This document shows, piece after piece, positions 1 through 8,209 of a stretch of DNA of 64,000 nt. The position numbers and the translations under genes were made by a program. Under the pieces are notes generated by a model. The model had not been told where the DNA came from. It did no database searches and worked only from the letters and a program-made list of their open reading frames with translations. Each line of letters opens with the position of its first letter. Within the stretch, counting starts at the first letter, position 1. This DNA comes from Atopococcus tabaci (GTDB taxonomy: Bacteria; Bacillota; Bacilli; Lactobacillales; Carnobacteriaceae_A), in assembly GCA_030535975.1 (NCBI GenBank), contig JAUNQW010000005.1, positions 1 to 64,000 on the forward strand. The letters run 5' to 3'.

Positions 1-53
1 GACTCTATCTAAAGAATGTCATCTATGATTAGGCAAAAAAAATCATAAATACA

Positions 54-82
54 TTGACTTGACTCCAAATAAGTAGTAATAT
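54..82 (+). promoter_or_regulatory. Sigma-A promoter of rplM-rpsI
   Basis: A -35 element TTGACT (54-59) is followed by a 17-bp spacer and the -10 element TAATAT (77-82). Transcription would begin near 88-90, giving a leader of about 85 nt before rplM. Both hexamers are one mismatch from consensus. Confidence 0.75.
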
Positions 83-88
83 GGGTAA

Positions 89-173
89 TGGTATTGTTTG
101 CCCCACGATGAGCCCCGGAAACTTATTGTGTACAAACAAATGACGAATATTATCTTGATATGGAGGGAAAATC
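89..173 (+). promoter_or_regulatory. rplM leader, candidate L13-type autoregulatory RNA
   Basis: The predicted untranslated leader contains TTGTTTG (94-100), which can pair with CAAACAA (133-139), enclosing a C-rich segment. Ribosomal protein L13 leaders are known upstream of rplM-rpsI in Firmicutes. I identify this one by position and potential pairing, not by a match to a remembered consensus. Confidence 0.35.
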
Positions 174-617
174 GTGAATAAAACTTACATGCCAAATGCT
201 AAAGAAATTAAACGTGACTGGTACGTGGTTGACGCAACTGATATTGCGTTAGGACGTTTATCAACTCAAGTCGCACACATTTTACGAGGAAAAAATAAAG
301 CTACATTTACACCTAATATGGACTGCGGGGACAATGTTATTGTAATTAACGCAGAAGAAATCCATTTAACTGGAAACAAAGCTGAAGACAAAATATACTA
401 CAGACACTCAGGCTTCCCAGGTGGAATTAAAGAGATGAGCGCTGGAACGATGCGTGCTCAACACCCTGAACGTTTAGTAGAAAATTCAATTAGAGGGATG
501 CTTCCAAAGGGTCCATTAGGCCGTCAAATGTTCAGAAAACTACATGTATATGCAGGATCTGAACACAAGCATACTGCTCAACAACCTAAAGAATTAGACA
601 TTACAGAACTTATTTAA
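174..617 (+). CDS. rplM: 50S ribosomal protein L13
   Basis: This 147-residue protein is L13 of the large ribosomal subunit, an early-assembly protein that binds 23S rRNA. The N-terminus has the family pattern ending in WYVVDA, followed by ALGRLST and a core [20 protein letters not shown] segment near residues 107-126. The start is GTG at 174, because GGAGGG lies 6 nt upstream and this start reproduces the usual family N-terminus. A later ATG at 189 would cut off conserved residues. The gene is followed 15 nt later by rpsI, the universal L13-S9 pair, and both are read from the promoter at 54-82. Confidence 0.97.
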   Translation: MNKTYMPNAKEIKRDWYVVDATDIALGRLSTQVAHILRGKNKATFTPNMDCGDNVIVINAEEIHLTGNKAEDKIYYRHSGFPGGIKEMSAGTMRAQHPERLVENSIRGMLPKGPLGRQMFRKLHVYAGSEHKHTAQQPKELDITELI

Positions 618-632
618 GGAGGAAATTAAAAT

Positions 633-1025
633 ATGGCAACAGTTCAATATTTCGGTACAGGCCGTCGCAAAACCTCCTCAGCACGTGTTATCTTAACACC
701 TGGTTCAGGTAACATGACAATTAATGGAGTAGACGGAAAAGAATTTATCCCATTTGACCACTTACATTTAGTGATGAATCAACCATTTGAATTTACAGAT
801 ACAGCAGGAAGCTATGACGTTATAGTTAATGTTCACGGTGGAGGCTACTCTGGACAAGCCGGTGCAATCCGTCATGGTATTGCTCGTGCTTTATTAGAAG
901 TAGATCCTGCTTTCCGTAAACCATTAAAAGCTGAAGGTTTATTAACTCGTGATCAACGCATGAAAGAGCGTGTTAAACCAGGTCTTAAAAAAGCTCGTAA
1001 AGCACCTCAGTTCAGTAAACGTTAA
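633..1025 (+). CDS. rpsI: 30S ribosomal protein S9
   Basis: This 130-residue protein is S9 of the small subunit. Its C-terminal tail reaches the P-site tRNA. The N-terminus has [14 protein letters not shown], the middle has the Gly-rich [19 protein letters not shown], and the extreme C-terminus ends in the invariant SKR. An AAGGAGG ribosome binding site overlaps the rplM stop codon, so the two genes are probably translationally coupled. A terminator follows within 30 nt, closing the operon. Confidence 0.97.
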   Translation: MATVQYFGTGRRKTSSARVILTPGSGNMTINGVDGKEFIPFDHLHLVMNQPFEFTDTAGSYDVIVNVHGGGYSGQAGAIRHGIARALLEVDPAFRKPLKAEGLLTRDQRMKERVKPGLKKARKAPQFSKR

Positions 1026-1050
1026 TTTTATAAAAAATCATATTTATGGA

Positions 1051-1079
1051 AGCACTCTTTTCTTAAAGGGTGCTTTTTA
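1051..1079 (+). terminator. Intrinsic terminator of rplM-rpsI
   Basis: A 10-bp stem (1051-1060 with 1065-1074, one G-U pair) with a 4-nt loop is followed by TTTTA. Confidence 0.85.
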
Positions 1080-1178
1080 TTATCGTCCCAGCTGCCTCTT
1101 AAGCCTTTTATTTCAAGTCAACTTAGATTTGTGTTATATTTTATTCAAATTGATGTTTATAAAAAGGGGAGTATTAAA

Positions 1179-1838
1179 ATGAAGTGGAAAAAATTTGCAG
1201 TGGTGACATTAGCAACTACAGCTATTTTGGCCGGATGTGGAAATGACAGCCAGGAGACAACACCAGTAGAAGAGACTCAACAAGAAAGCCAAGTGGAATC
1301 GAATGTAGAGGACAATGCGACAGATGGAGATTCAGCGGCTACAGAATCAAAAACAGATATCCAAGAGGATTTAGAAAATCCAACAAGCAGCGATGCTCCA
1401 GGTTTAGAAGCTCAAACTTTTGAAATTGATTTAATGGCAGCGGTTGATATCTTTGATGAAACATTTCCGGGTGCATCTATTGACAGTGTAGATTTTGAAA
1501 TTAAAAATGGAGAACCTCAATATTCTATCGATGGCTTTGATGGTCAGAATGAATATGAACTGGACATACATGCTGATAGTGGAGAAATCTTAAAGCAGGA
1601 AACTGATAGCGATACAGATACAGATGATGATGCCATCGATTTTAGCCTTGTCATCAGCCCTCAGGAAGCTATGGAAATCGCTTTAGAAGATGCGGGCAAT
1701 GCTAAGGTTAAAGACTGGGACTTATCAGTAGATGATGGGCGCACTCTTTATGAAATTGATTTAGAGGATGAAGATCCTAACCTTTTTGATGACGTTGATG
1801 TTGATGCAGTAACAGGTGAAATTGTTGGTCAATCCTAG
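1179..1838 (+). CDS. PepSY-domain lipoprotein
   Basis: This is a 219-residue exported lipoprotein. Residues 1-18 form a lipoprotein signal peptide with positively charged KWKK, a hydrophobic core and the lipobox LAGC, which makes the cysteine in AGCGN the lipidated residue. An acidic, low-complexity linker follows to about residue 85. Two PepSY-like repeats come next (about 87-145 and 158-219), each ending in the xxDxxTGEI-type strand. PepSY domains are thought to restrain peptidases or act as extracytoplasmic sensors; the specific role here is unknown. The start at 1179 is chosen over an upstream in-frame start because AAAAGGGGAG precedes it and the signal peptide begins here. The gene is monocistronic, closed by a strong terminator. 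The mature protein is extremely acidic. Confidence 0.85.
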   Translation: MKWKKFAVVTLATTAILAGCGNDSQETTPVEETQQESQVESNVEDNATDGDSAATESKTDIQEDLENPTSSDAPGLEAQTFEIDLMAAVDIFDETFPGASIDSVDFEIKNGEPQYSIDGFDGQNEYELDIHADSGEILKQETDSDTDTDDDAIDFSLVISPQEAMEIALEDAGNAKVKDWDLSVDDGRTLYEIDLEDEDPNLFDDVDVDAVTGEIVGQS

Positions 1839-1840
1839 CC

Positions 1841-1876
1841 AAAAAAGTTCTTGTTCAATGAACAAGAACTTTTTTC
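1841..1876 (+). terminator. Intrinsic terminator after the PepSY lipoprotein gene
   Basis: A perfect 16-bp stem (1841-1856 with 1860-1875) with a 3-nt loop and A/T-rich ends begins 3 nt after the stop codon. Its symmetry would let it work on both strands. Confidence 0.85.
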
Positions 1877-1929
1877 TGTTTTTAACAAGTTTTAACTAGA
1901 AAGATACTGAGACCTTATATCGTTTTTCT

Positions 1930-1962
1930 ATACACTTAGTTTCTTACTAAGTGTATTTTTTT
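1930..1962 (+). terminator. Second intrinsic terminator
   Basis: A perfect 10-bp stem, ATACACTTAG (1930-1939) with CTAAGTGTAT (1947-1956), is followed by a T tract. It sits about 55 nt after the first terminator with no gene between them. A TATAAT at 1982-1987 just beyond may serve the next gene. Confidence 0.8.
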
Positions 1963-2032
1963 GTCTAATTAAATGGTAAGTTATAATAAAGGTGAAGTAG
2001 TTGCAGTTTGATATAAGAGAGGAGCAGGTCTC

Positions 2033-2929
2033 ATGAGTTCGGCACTTATACTCTATAATCCAGAGTCTGGAAATCAAGAAAGTGAAGAAGTAGCTCTCTA
2101 TCTGAGAGAAAGCCTGCAGTTCAAGCATCAAGAAATTAAATTGAAAGCGAGCCAAAAACCAGATGATTTAATCTTTTTTGCTCAGAAGGCTGCTGAAGAG
2201 GACTATGAGAGAATATATATTCTAGGTGGAGACGGCAGCGTTCATGAGGTCGTTAACGCTATTGCTGAGCTGAAGACATGTCCGACTATCGGTGTCATTC
2301 CTACAGGTACTGTCAATAACTGTGCCCGTATGCTGAATATGCCTGTGAATCCATGGCAGGCCGCGGAGAGAATAGGACAGGCTCAGAAGAGAAAAATAGA
2401 TATTGGTAAAATTAACAATCAATATTTTGTGAGTACTATTTCAGCAGGCTCACTGCCGCAAAGTGCCGCAGAGACCAGCTCAGAATTAAAAGAACAATTA
2501 GGACCTGCAGCCTATCTCGTAGAAGGCCTTCAAGCTCTCCAAGATGAAGAGGCGAAAAAATATAACCTCGTTTTGGATGGAACAAAAATAACTGATGAGT
2601 ACAGTCTGTTTTTAGTGGCCTTAGGTAATTCAGTATTGGGAATAGAGAATTTTTTTCCGGAAGCAAGTCTTAATGACGGCTTTTTGAGTGTCTTTGGTCT
2701 GAAAGAGACTACTTTGTTAGAAAAACTATCTTTGCTTCCTGATTGGTTCCGGGAAAGTGAGGTTGATTCTGAACAATTCATCAAGGGCCGGTATCAAGAA
2801 ATCATATTGGCAGCAGATGAAGGAGAAGAGATTGAAACGACAGTGGATGGTGATCCCGGTCCGAGTTCTCCTCTGACAATTTCTATTCTCCCCAGCCATC
2901 TATCATTTCTTTTTTTAGAAGATAAGTAA
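2033..2929 (+). CDS. Diacylglycerol kinase-family lipid kinase (YegS/BmrU-like)
   Basis: This 298-residue protein is a soluble or membrane-associated lipid kinase that would transfer phosphate from ATP to a lipid such as diacylglycerol. The N-terminal catalytic domain starts ALILYNPESGNQ and carries the nucleotide-binding GGDGS motif (residues 65-69) followed by HEVVNAI. The IPTGTVNNCARML element (about 89-101) matches the PxGTxNxxAR signature. The C-terminal beta-sandwich half ends with the family's EETTVDGDP-like segment near 265-275. The start at 2033 has GAGAGGAGC upstream. The gene stands alone between terminators. Which lipid it phosphorylates cannot be read from sequence; DgkB is one possibility. 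Confidence 0.85.
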   Translation: MSSALILYNPESGNQESEEVALYLRESLQFKHQEIKLKASQKPDDLIFFAQKAAEEDYERIYILGGDGSVHEVVNAIAELKTCPTIGVIPTGTVNNCARMLNMPVNPWQAAERIGQAQKRKIDIGKINNQYFVSTISAGSLPQSAAETSSELKEQLGPAAYLVEGLQALQDEEAKKYNLVLDGTKITDEYSLFLVALGNSVLGIENFFPEASLNDGFLSVFGLKETTLLEKLSLLPDWFRESEVDSEQFIKGRYQEIILAADEGEEIETTVDGDPGPSSPLTISILPSHLSFLFLEDK

Positions 2930-2944
2930 AAATGATAAGAAACT

Positions 2945-3040
2945 AAAATACCCAGCCTAAATTTGACCTGAAGCAGCCCAAAAATCAGAATTTTAGGATG
3001 ATTTCTAAAGGCTAAATCAAGATCAGCTGGGTATTTTTTA
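2945..3040. terminator. Convergent-gene inverted repeat, probable bidirectional terminator
   Basis: AAAATACCCAGC (2945-2956) is the exact reverse complement of GCTGGGTATTTT (3026-3037). The interior holds further partly complementary A/T-rich segments. It separates the convergent lipid kinase and DUF924 genes and overlaps the stop of the latter. The 69-nt interior is long for a simple terminator. Confidence 0.5.
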
Positions 3041-3589
3041 AAAGCTTTCTTCTGTCTCCATGAAGGCTTTTTCGTCTGCAGTTGATTTCCGGCCCAGCAC
3101 GGCATTTCTGAAAGGATAGCGTCCAAATTTTTCGATTTGCTCTATGTGCCTTATTTCGTAATGCAGGGCTTCTTGATTTCCTAATTTTTCAAAGCAGGGC
3201 ATGGCCAATTCTTCATGAATACGTAAAGATTCAGAATGCATAAAAGGCATTAAAGCAAATTGTTTTTCGTCCTCACTTAGCTGATCGAAGTTATCATCTT
3301 GTATCAGCTCTTGGGCCAGCACACAGGCCATCGGATCACTGGAATAAGCCCTTACATCATTGCGGTAAACATTTCTTGAAAATTGATCCAGCACGATAAT
3401 TTCAGCCAGGCGTCCTTGGACAGTTTTTCTCCATGTCCACAATTCACAGCGTTTAGCAGCTTCGACAGTTTCTTGAAAGCGATCCCAAATTTCTTTATCA
3501 AAAGCTTCACCGCCGTTAAAGTGTTGTTCAGGATCAGATTCTTCAAACCAAAAATTTAAAATATCTTCTGGTTGTGTTGTTAGTGTCAT
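3038..3589 (-). CDS. DUF924 family protein
   Basis: This 183-residue cytosolic protein belongs to the DUF924 family (COG3803). Recognisable features are ILNFWFEES near the start, the DQFSRNVYRND segment near residues 74-84, LMPFMHSES in the middle, and the terminal GRYPFRNAVLGR motif. The family is all-alpha and related to TPR-like folds; its function is not established. The start at 3589 has an excellent AAGGAGG 8 nt upstream, so the upstream in-frame Met codons are rejected. It has its own promoter at 3618-3647 and is divergent from the monooxygenase gene. Confidence 0.85.
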   Translation of the reverse strand: MTLTTQPEDILNFWFEESDPEQHFNGGEAFDKEIWDRFQETVEAAKRCELWTWRKTVQGRLAEIIVLDQFSRNVYRNDVRAYSSDPMACVLAQELIQDDNFDQLSEDEKQFALMPFMHSESLRIHEELAMPCFEKLGNQEALHYEIRHIEQIEKFGRYPFRNAVLGRKSTADEKAFMETEESF

Positions 3590-3617
3590 ATCTATTCCTC
3601 CTTCATTCTTATGACTC

Positions 3618-3647
3618 ATTGTAACAAGAAGAGAATGACAGTGTAAA
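3618..3647 (-). promoter_or_regulatory. Promoter of the DUF924 gene
   Basis: On the minus strand TTTACA (3642-3647), an 18-bp spacer and TACAAT (3618-3623) are preceded by an extended -10 TG. The distance to the start codon is about 30 nt. Confidence 0.55.
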
Positions 3648-3666
3648 ATAGGAGCGAATATAAAAG

Positions 3667-3695
3667 TTGAGATTTTAGTTATCAAGTTATATACT
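3667..3695 (+). promoter_or_regulatory. Promoter of the monooxygenase/FMN reductase pair
   Basis: TTGAGA (3667-3672), a 17-bp spacer and TATACT (3690-3695) form a good sigma-A promoter about 55 nt upstream of the start at 3750. Confidence 0.65.
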
Positions 3696-3749
3696 TACTT
3701 TAAGTTAGCGCCAGGTATTTAATGGAAAGATATAGAAAGAGGTAATATT

Positions 3750-4802
3750 ATGTTATATGGATTCAGCAAAGAAGCTCCTTTGGAAATTGGTATGTATACC
3801 TTAAGTGATCATTTACCAAATCCTCATACGGGTGATCGAATTTCTGCTCAAGAGCGAATTAACGAAATTATTGAACTTGCTAAGTTAGCAGATCAAGCAG
3901 GCCTTGATTTTTTTGGTGTGGGAGAAAGTCATCAGACCTATTTTGTAGGACAAGCTCATAGCATTATTATTTCAGCTATAGCCCAAGCGACCGAAAATAT
4001 CAAAATTGGAAGTGCAGCTTCTATCGTCAGTACAGCAGATCCCGTACGATTATATGAAGACTTTGCTACAATCGATCTGATATCTGATGGACGGACTGAG
4101 ATTATTGCAGGGCGTGCTTCGCGATTGGGAGTATTTGAGTTGCTGGGCTATAAAACAGAAGATTATGAAGCTTTATATGAAGAACGTTTTGCTCTGTTAA
4201 ATGAGATTAATGATAATGAGGTTGTCAATTGGGAAGGAGACTATCGCGCCTCTTTAGAAAATGCGGTTATTTTACCAAGACCTAAAAATAATAAGCTCCC
4301 GATATGGCGTGCAATAGGCGGGCATATGTCCAGTGCTGAAAAAGCCGGACGTGCAGGAGTACCCTTATATCTGGCTCATTTAGGGGGGACAACAGAATCT
4401 TATGTCAAGCTGTTTGATGCTTATCGTGAGGCAGCTGAAGATGCAGGGCACCATCCTGAGGAATTACCTACAGCTACAGGAGGACTATTCTACTTAGGGG
4501 AAAGCAACAAGGCTGCTATGAAAGAATCTTATCCTTACATCAATAACGGCATGATGATGTCGAATGGTGCAGGTTTCCCCAAATCCGCATTTGCTAAGGC
4601 AGATAATTTAGACACAGCTATTAATATAGGGGAAGTGAATTTTGTCATCGATAAGATCTTAGATCAGCATGAACGTTTTGGAAATCAACGTTACAGTGCC
4701 CAATTAGATTTTGGAGGTGTTCCATTTAAGCGTCAAATGGAAATGGTGGAGATTATTGGTGAAAAAATTATTCCTGTAATCAAAGAAGCTACGTCTCTCT
4801 AG
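3750..4802 (+). CDS. LLM-class flavin-dependent oxidoreductase (luciferase-like monooxygenase)
   Basis: This 350-residue protein has the bacterial luciferase-like TIM barrel. Visible features are LEIGMYTLSDHLPNP at the N-terminus, an ELAKLADQAGLDFFGVGESHQ helix-strand pair (about 42-62), IKIGSAASIVSTADPVRLYEDFATIDLISDGR (about 87-118) and IWRAIGGHMSSAEKAGRAGVPLY (about 190-212). Family members use reduced FMN and oxygen to oxidise varied substrates, or use F420 in other lineages; the substrate here is unknown. The next gene encodes an FMN reductase, 59 nt downstream, which fits a two-component monooxygenase. The RBS AGAGG lies 9 nt upstream of the start. Confidence 0.88.
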   Translation: MLYGFSKEAPLEIGMYTLSDHLPNPHTGDRISAQERINEIIELAKLADQAGLDFFGVGESHQTYFVGQAHSIIISAIAQATENIKIGSAASIVSTADPVRLYEDFATIDLISDGRTEIIAGRASRLGVFELLGYKTEDYEALYEERFALLNEINDNEVVNWEGDYRASLENAVILPRPKNNKLPIWRAIGGHMSSAEKAGRAGVPLYLAHLGGTTESYVKLFDAYREAAEDAGHHPEELPTATGGLFYLGESNKAAMKESYPYINNGMMMSNGAGFPKSAFAKADNLDTAINIGEVNFVIDKILDQHERFGNQRYSAQLDFGGVPFKRQMEMVEIIGEKIIPVIKEATSL

Positions 4803-4861
4803 GAATATAGGGCGTGCCTGAGATAAGAAAACTTATAAATAGATATTGAAAGGAGTAATAT

Positions 4862-5428
4862 ATGAATACTGTACTAATCGCCGGTTCCAACACCGGGCGG
4901 AAAACACGCGGGGCAATTGATATAGCTGCTGCAGCTCTTGAAGAAATAGAATCCCATGTCAATCTTCAAATTTTTGACTTAAAAGAAATTGACCATCAAT
5001 TAGCAGATGGTCGAAACTATTTAGATTATGGGGGTGATATGACTGAAATAGCATCTGCTATTATGCAGGCAGATGCTATTGTTATTGGCTTTCCAGTTTT
5101 CCAAGCAGGAATTCCAGCCGCTTTAAAGAATGTATTGGATCTTCTGCCCCGTCGTGCTCTGCTTAATAAATCTGTTTCAATTATTGTGACTGCCGGATCT
5201 AACTATCATCAACTTGTGGCAGAATATCAATTAAGACCAATTCTGAATTACTTAAAAGCTCATGTTGTTCCTTCTTATGTTTTTATTAATGAGCGCCATT
5301 TTGATGGCGGTAAAATTATTAGTGATGATGTGAAGCTGAGAATTCATGATCTGGTTATGGATACTCTTTTGTTGAGCCATGGCCTGGAGGCGATGGAGAA
5401 AAAAGAAGAAGATTTCTTAGGTTTTTAA
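4862..5428 (+). CDS. NADPH-dependent FMN reductase
   Basis: This 188-residue flavodoxin-fold protein would reduce FMN with NAD(P)H. The phosphate-binding loop is AGSNTGRKTRGA (residues 7-18). The classic FMN_red motif GFPVFQAGIPAALKNVLDLL lies at 76-95, and a TAGSNYHQL segment follows near 115. The AAAGGAG ribosome binding site is well placed. It follows the luciferase-like monooxygenase gene on the same strand with no terminator between them, so it probably supplies that enzyme with reduced flavin (inference). Confidence 0.88.
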   Translation: MNTVLIAGSNTGRKTRGAIDIAAAALEEIESHVNLQIFDLKEIDHQLADGRNYLDYGGDMTEIASAIMQADAIVIGFPVFQAGIPAALKNVLDLLPRRALLNKSVSIIVTAGSNYHQLVAEYQLRPILNYLKAHVVPSYVFINERHFDGGKIISDDVKLRIHDLVMDTLLLSHGLEAMEKKEEDFLGF

Positions 5429-5495
5429 GCAGCTGCAGTACTTAGACAACGATGCCATTTGGAGTGTTTGTATACATATTCTTTAAGTCTAATTA

Positions 5496-5504
5496 TGTTA
5501 TAAT
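5496..5504 (+). promoter_or_regulatory. Extended -10 promoter of pepF
   Basis: TGTTATAAT, an extended -10 element with a perfect TATAAT (5499-5504), lies about 30 nt upstream of pepF. No convincing -35 hexamer is present at 16-18 bp. Confidence 0.55.
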
Positions 5505-5532
5505 AAAAAACATTATTATTAGAAAGAGTTGA

Positions 5533-7356
5533 ATGTTGATGAAGGCCATTGATTCCTTAAAACCACGTGAGCAAGTTTCTGAAAAATTTAAATGGCAACT
5601 GCAGGATCTTTTTGCTTCAGAGGCGGATTTTTTAGCTGCTGTTGAAGATAACAGGAAGCAGGCGGATCACTTTGAGAGAAAATATAAAAATCAATTAGAT
5701 GATATTTCAACTATCATTGAAGCGCTTGAAGTTTATAATGATAATAAGAAAATTGCAGATTGGATTAAAGAATATGCCGTCCTGCATTCTGATACAGATA
5801 TAACCAATCCCCGAAATTTAGAACGCTCGCGTCTGGCTGAGAGTGTCCTTTCAGAGATTGGAGCTAAGTTGAGTTTTTTTAAGTCAGAAATCTTGGCTCA
5901 TCCAGAAGAAGCACTAGCTGAGATAGGTCAAAAAGCACCTAAATACAAGCCTTATATCCGCCGTCTTTTATTAGAAAAACAAGAGCAGCTTCCTTTTGAG
6001 ATTGAGGAGCACCTGGCTGAATTAGCTCCTGTTCTGAATCAGCCGCTCCAGATATTTGAGCAAATCCGCTCTAATGATCTTGATTTTGGTACTTTTAAGG
6101 TTAGAGGAGAAGAGTATCCTTTGAGCTTTGTCCTCTATGAAGAATATTATATGTATCACTCTGATACTGAAATCCGCAGAGCTTCTTATGATCAATTTTC
6201 TAAAGTTTTACAGCGCCATCAAAATGGTATGGCGGCGGTATATTATACCCAAGTAAAAAAAGAAAAAATCATTTCAGAAGCCAGAGGTTACAAATCTGTG
6301 TTTGATTACTTATTAGTGGATCAGGAAGTTACTCGAGAAATGTATGATCGACAGATCGATACGATCATGAAAGATTTCGCTCCTATCATGCGGAAGTACA
6401 TCACTCATCTGAAAGAGGAAAATGATCTAGACGTGATGTATTATGCGGATTTGAAAATGGACTTGGACGCCAAAATTGATAAAACAGTGGATATCGATCA
6501 GGGTAGAGATTACATTGAAGGAGCGATACAACCCTTAGGTCCAGACTATGTCGCCACTATCATGCAAGCTTTTAATGAGAGATGGATTGATTTTTCACGT
6601 AATAAAGGTAAAAGAACCGGGGCTTCCTGTACGTCTCCTTATGGAAAACATCCTTACATTATTTTGTCATGGGCAGATCGTTTAGATACAGTTTATACTT
6701 TGATCCATGAGTTAGGACATGCTGGACAGGCACTCTTTACAGAAAAGAAAGAACCTATTTCCAGTGTTCAACCCTCTTTATATATCACGGAAGCTTACTC
6801 AACTTTTAATGAGCTTCTCTTAACTGATCATATGATTTCTCAGACTGAAAATAAACGCGAAGAACGTGCGGTTTGGTCTACGATGATTTCTAAAACTTAT
6901 TTCCATAATTTTGTTACCCACCTGCTGGAAGCCGGCTACCAGCGTGAAGTTTACCGTTTAGTCGATAAGAAAAAAGGCTTTTCCGCTTCTGATTTGAATC
7001 GATTAAAACGTGAAGTTTTGGAAGAGTTTTGGCAAGATACTGTAGAATTAGAGGAAGGAGCAGAGTTGACTTGGATGCGTCAACGTCATTATTATCGCGG
7101 TTTATATCCTTTTACTTACTCTGCCGGCTTAACTATATCCACTCAAGCCTTTTTGAATTATAAAGAAAATGGCCAAGAGGCTATCGATCAGTGGTTGGAA
7201 TTCCTTAGTCTGGGTTCTTCTTTACCTCCAGTCGATGCTGCCCGGGTGCTGGGTTTAGATATGACGGGTAATGAACCATTAATTCAAACGATTAAATATT
7301 TAGACCAGGTCGTTGATCATATTATAAAGTTATCGAATAGTCTGAAAAATGATTAA
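5533..7356 (+). CDS. pepF: Oligoendopeptidase F (M3 metallopeptidase)
   Basis: This 607-residue cytosolic zinc endopeptidase cleaves oligopeptides of roughly 7-17 residues taken up by the cell. It has the N-terminal M3 domain, then the catalytic domain with HELGH at residues 392-396, which supplies two zinc ligands and the catalytic Glu. The third ligand is expected in the TEAYSTFNELLL segment about 25 residues later. Length matches the PepF family (about 600). There is no signal peptide. Two in-frame starts exist, 5533 and 5539; I keep the first, but the second has equally good context. A terminator follows directly. Confidence 0.93.
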   Translation: MLMKAIDSLKPREQVSEKFKWQLQDLFASEADFLAAVEDNRKQADHFERKYKNQLDDISTIIEALEVYNDNKKIADWIKEYAVLHSDTDITNPRNLERSRLAESVLSEIGAKLSFFKSEILAHPEEALAEIGQKAPKYKPYIRRLLLEKQEQLPFEIEEHLAELAPVLNQPLQIFEQIRSNDLDFGTFKVRGEEYPLSFVLYEEYYMYHSDTEIRRASYDQFSKVLQRHQNGMAAVYYTQVKKEKIISEARGYKSVFDYLLVDQEVTREMYDRQIDTIMKDFAPIMRKYITHLKEENDLDVMYYADLKMDLDAKIDKTVDIDQGRDYIEGAIQPLGPDYVATIMQAFNERWIDFSRNKGKRTGASCTSPYGKHPYIILSWADRLDTVYTLIHELGHAGQALFTEKKEPISSVQPSLYITEAYSTFNELLLTDHMISQTENKREERAVWSTMISKTYFHNFVTHLLEAGYQREVYRLVDKKKGFSASDLNRLKREVLEEFWQDTVELEEGAELTWMRQRHYYRGLYPFTYSAGLTISTQAFLNYKENGQEAIDQWLEFLSLGSSLPPVDAARVLGLDMTGNEPLIQTIKYLDQVVDHIIKLSNSLKND

Positions 7357-7360
7357 AGAC

Positions 7361-7390
7361 AAGCCGGGACAACTGAGTCTCGGCTTTTTG
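7361..7390. terminator. Terminator between convergent pepF and CAP-protein genes
   Basis: A 10-bp stem (7361-7370 with 7377-7386, one G-U pair) is followed by a T tract on the plus strand. It may also serve the convergent minus-strand gene. Confidence 0.75.
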
Positions 7391-7407
7391 TCTCTCTCAA
7401 AGGAATA

Positions 7408-8058
7408 TCAGGATTGGGGAAGGCCGAATATTTGAGCCACATATAAAATGCCATCTTCTACATACGCGCCGACACCGGCTTCTGTAAAATGGGTATTCAC
7501 CATCGTGTCATAGTGACCTTGGCTGTCCATCCATCCTTGAAAAAGCCAGTCTGACATATAAGCCTCGTCTTCCAGCAAGGTAGCCATTCCCAGATTTTCT
7601 CCTACAGCTAAGTATGAATATTGAACTTCATCATTTAATACCGTAAAAGGGTCTCTGCCATCCGGACGGGTGTGTGAAAAGGAAACAGCAGTCTCTGTGG
7701 CTCGTAAACGTGCGGCTTCCTGTAAGGTTAAGTTGCTATCGACGGTCTGCAGCCCCAAGCTTTCTCTCAAATCATTAATTTTCTCGAGAATTTGAGATTC
7801 AATCAAGCTAAGATCATAATTATCAACTGTCCTTATCTCCTGGCTGTAAAAGCTCTCTTCAACAGGCTGCTCTGTTTCTGTTTCTGGTTCTTGTGGCGTT
7901 TCGGAAGAAGCAGGAGGCTGAAGAGACTGGGAAAATTGATAAAGTCCCTGTCCCCATTCTGTTTCAAGGAAGAGCTCATGGTCGCGAATCCAAAAACCAG
8001 CAAAAAGGGACGATAAAATTAATAGTAAATTCCATAGAATCTGATTAAAATTTCTCAA
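7408..8058 (-). CDS. CAP-domain (SCP/YkwD-like) membrane-anchored protein
   Basis: This 216-residue protein has one N-terminal transmembrane segment (about residues 7-24). A Pro/Glu-rich extracytoplasmic linker follows, then a CAP domain from about residue 80 to the end. Conserved CAP features are the AARLRATETA helix, FSHTRPDGRDP with the metal-site His, the VGENLG strand, and WMDSQGHYDTMVN with the second His. YkwD-type CAP proteins are extracellular and of unclear activity. The start is TTG at 8058 with GGAG 11 nt upstream. An ATG-ACT-TAA mini-ORF lies between that RBS and the TTG. The gene is divergent from the LysM protein gene and shares its upstream region. Confidence 0.85.
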   Translation of the reverse strand: MRNFNQILWNLLLILSSLFAGFWIRDHELFLETEWGQGLYQFSQSLQPPASSETPQEPETETEQPVEESFYSQEIRTVDNYDLSLIESQILEKINDLRESLGLQTVDSNLTLQEAARLRATETAVSFSHTRPDGRDPFTVLNDEVQYSYLAVGENLGMATLLEDEAYMSDWLFQGWMDSQGHYDTMVNTHFTEAGVGAYVEDGILYVAQIFGLPQS

Positions 8059-8144
8059 GTTAAGTCATACTCCAATCTTTTATTCTGATTGCTATAAATC
8101 TAAAAGAGATAAACGGCACAAAAAGTCTAAAAAGAGACTTTTTA

Positions 8145-8161
8145 TGTAATGGCTTTGTAAT
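8145..8161 (+). promoter_or_regulatory. WalR (YycF)-like binding site
   Basis: TGTAAT-GGCTT-TGTAAT matches the WalR direct-repeat consensus, TGT(A/T)A(A/T/C)-N5-the same half-site, without a mismatch. It lies in the 304-bp divergent region between the CAP protein and the LysM protein genes. That is a setting where WalRK control of cell-wall hydrolases is well known in Firmicutes. A small A/T hairpin (8120-8128 with 8135-8143) sits just upstream. Confidence 0.5.
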
Positions 8162-8193
8162 GTAACCCCATTTACTGTCATCATTCTGACACG

Positions 8194-8209
8194 AGTATTA
8201 CAGAATACT
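8194..8209. promoter_or_regulatory. Palindrome upstream of the LysM protein gene
   Basis: AGTATT-ACAG-AATACT is an inverted repeat with perfect 6-bp arms, 150 bp before the LysM protein start. It could be an operator; no specific regulator is recognised. The rest of the leader to 8362 holds a 5-bp hairpin with a GAGA loop (8290-8303) and no gene I can support. Confidence 0.3.

Noticed and set aside
1131-1178. In-frame upstream extension of the PepSY lipoprotein
   Set aside because: It would place 16 residues before the signal peptide and lacks an RBS. The chosen start at 1179 has one and begins the lipobox signal.
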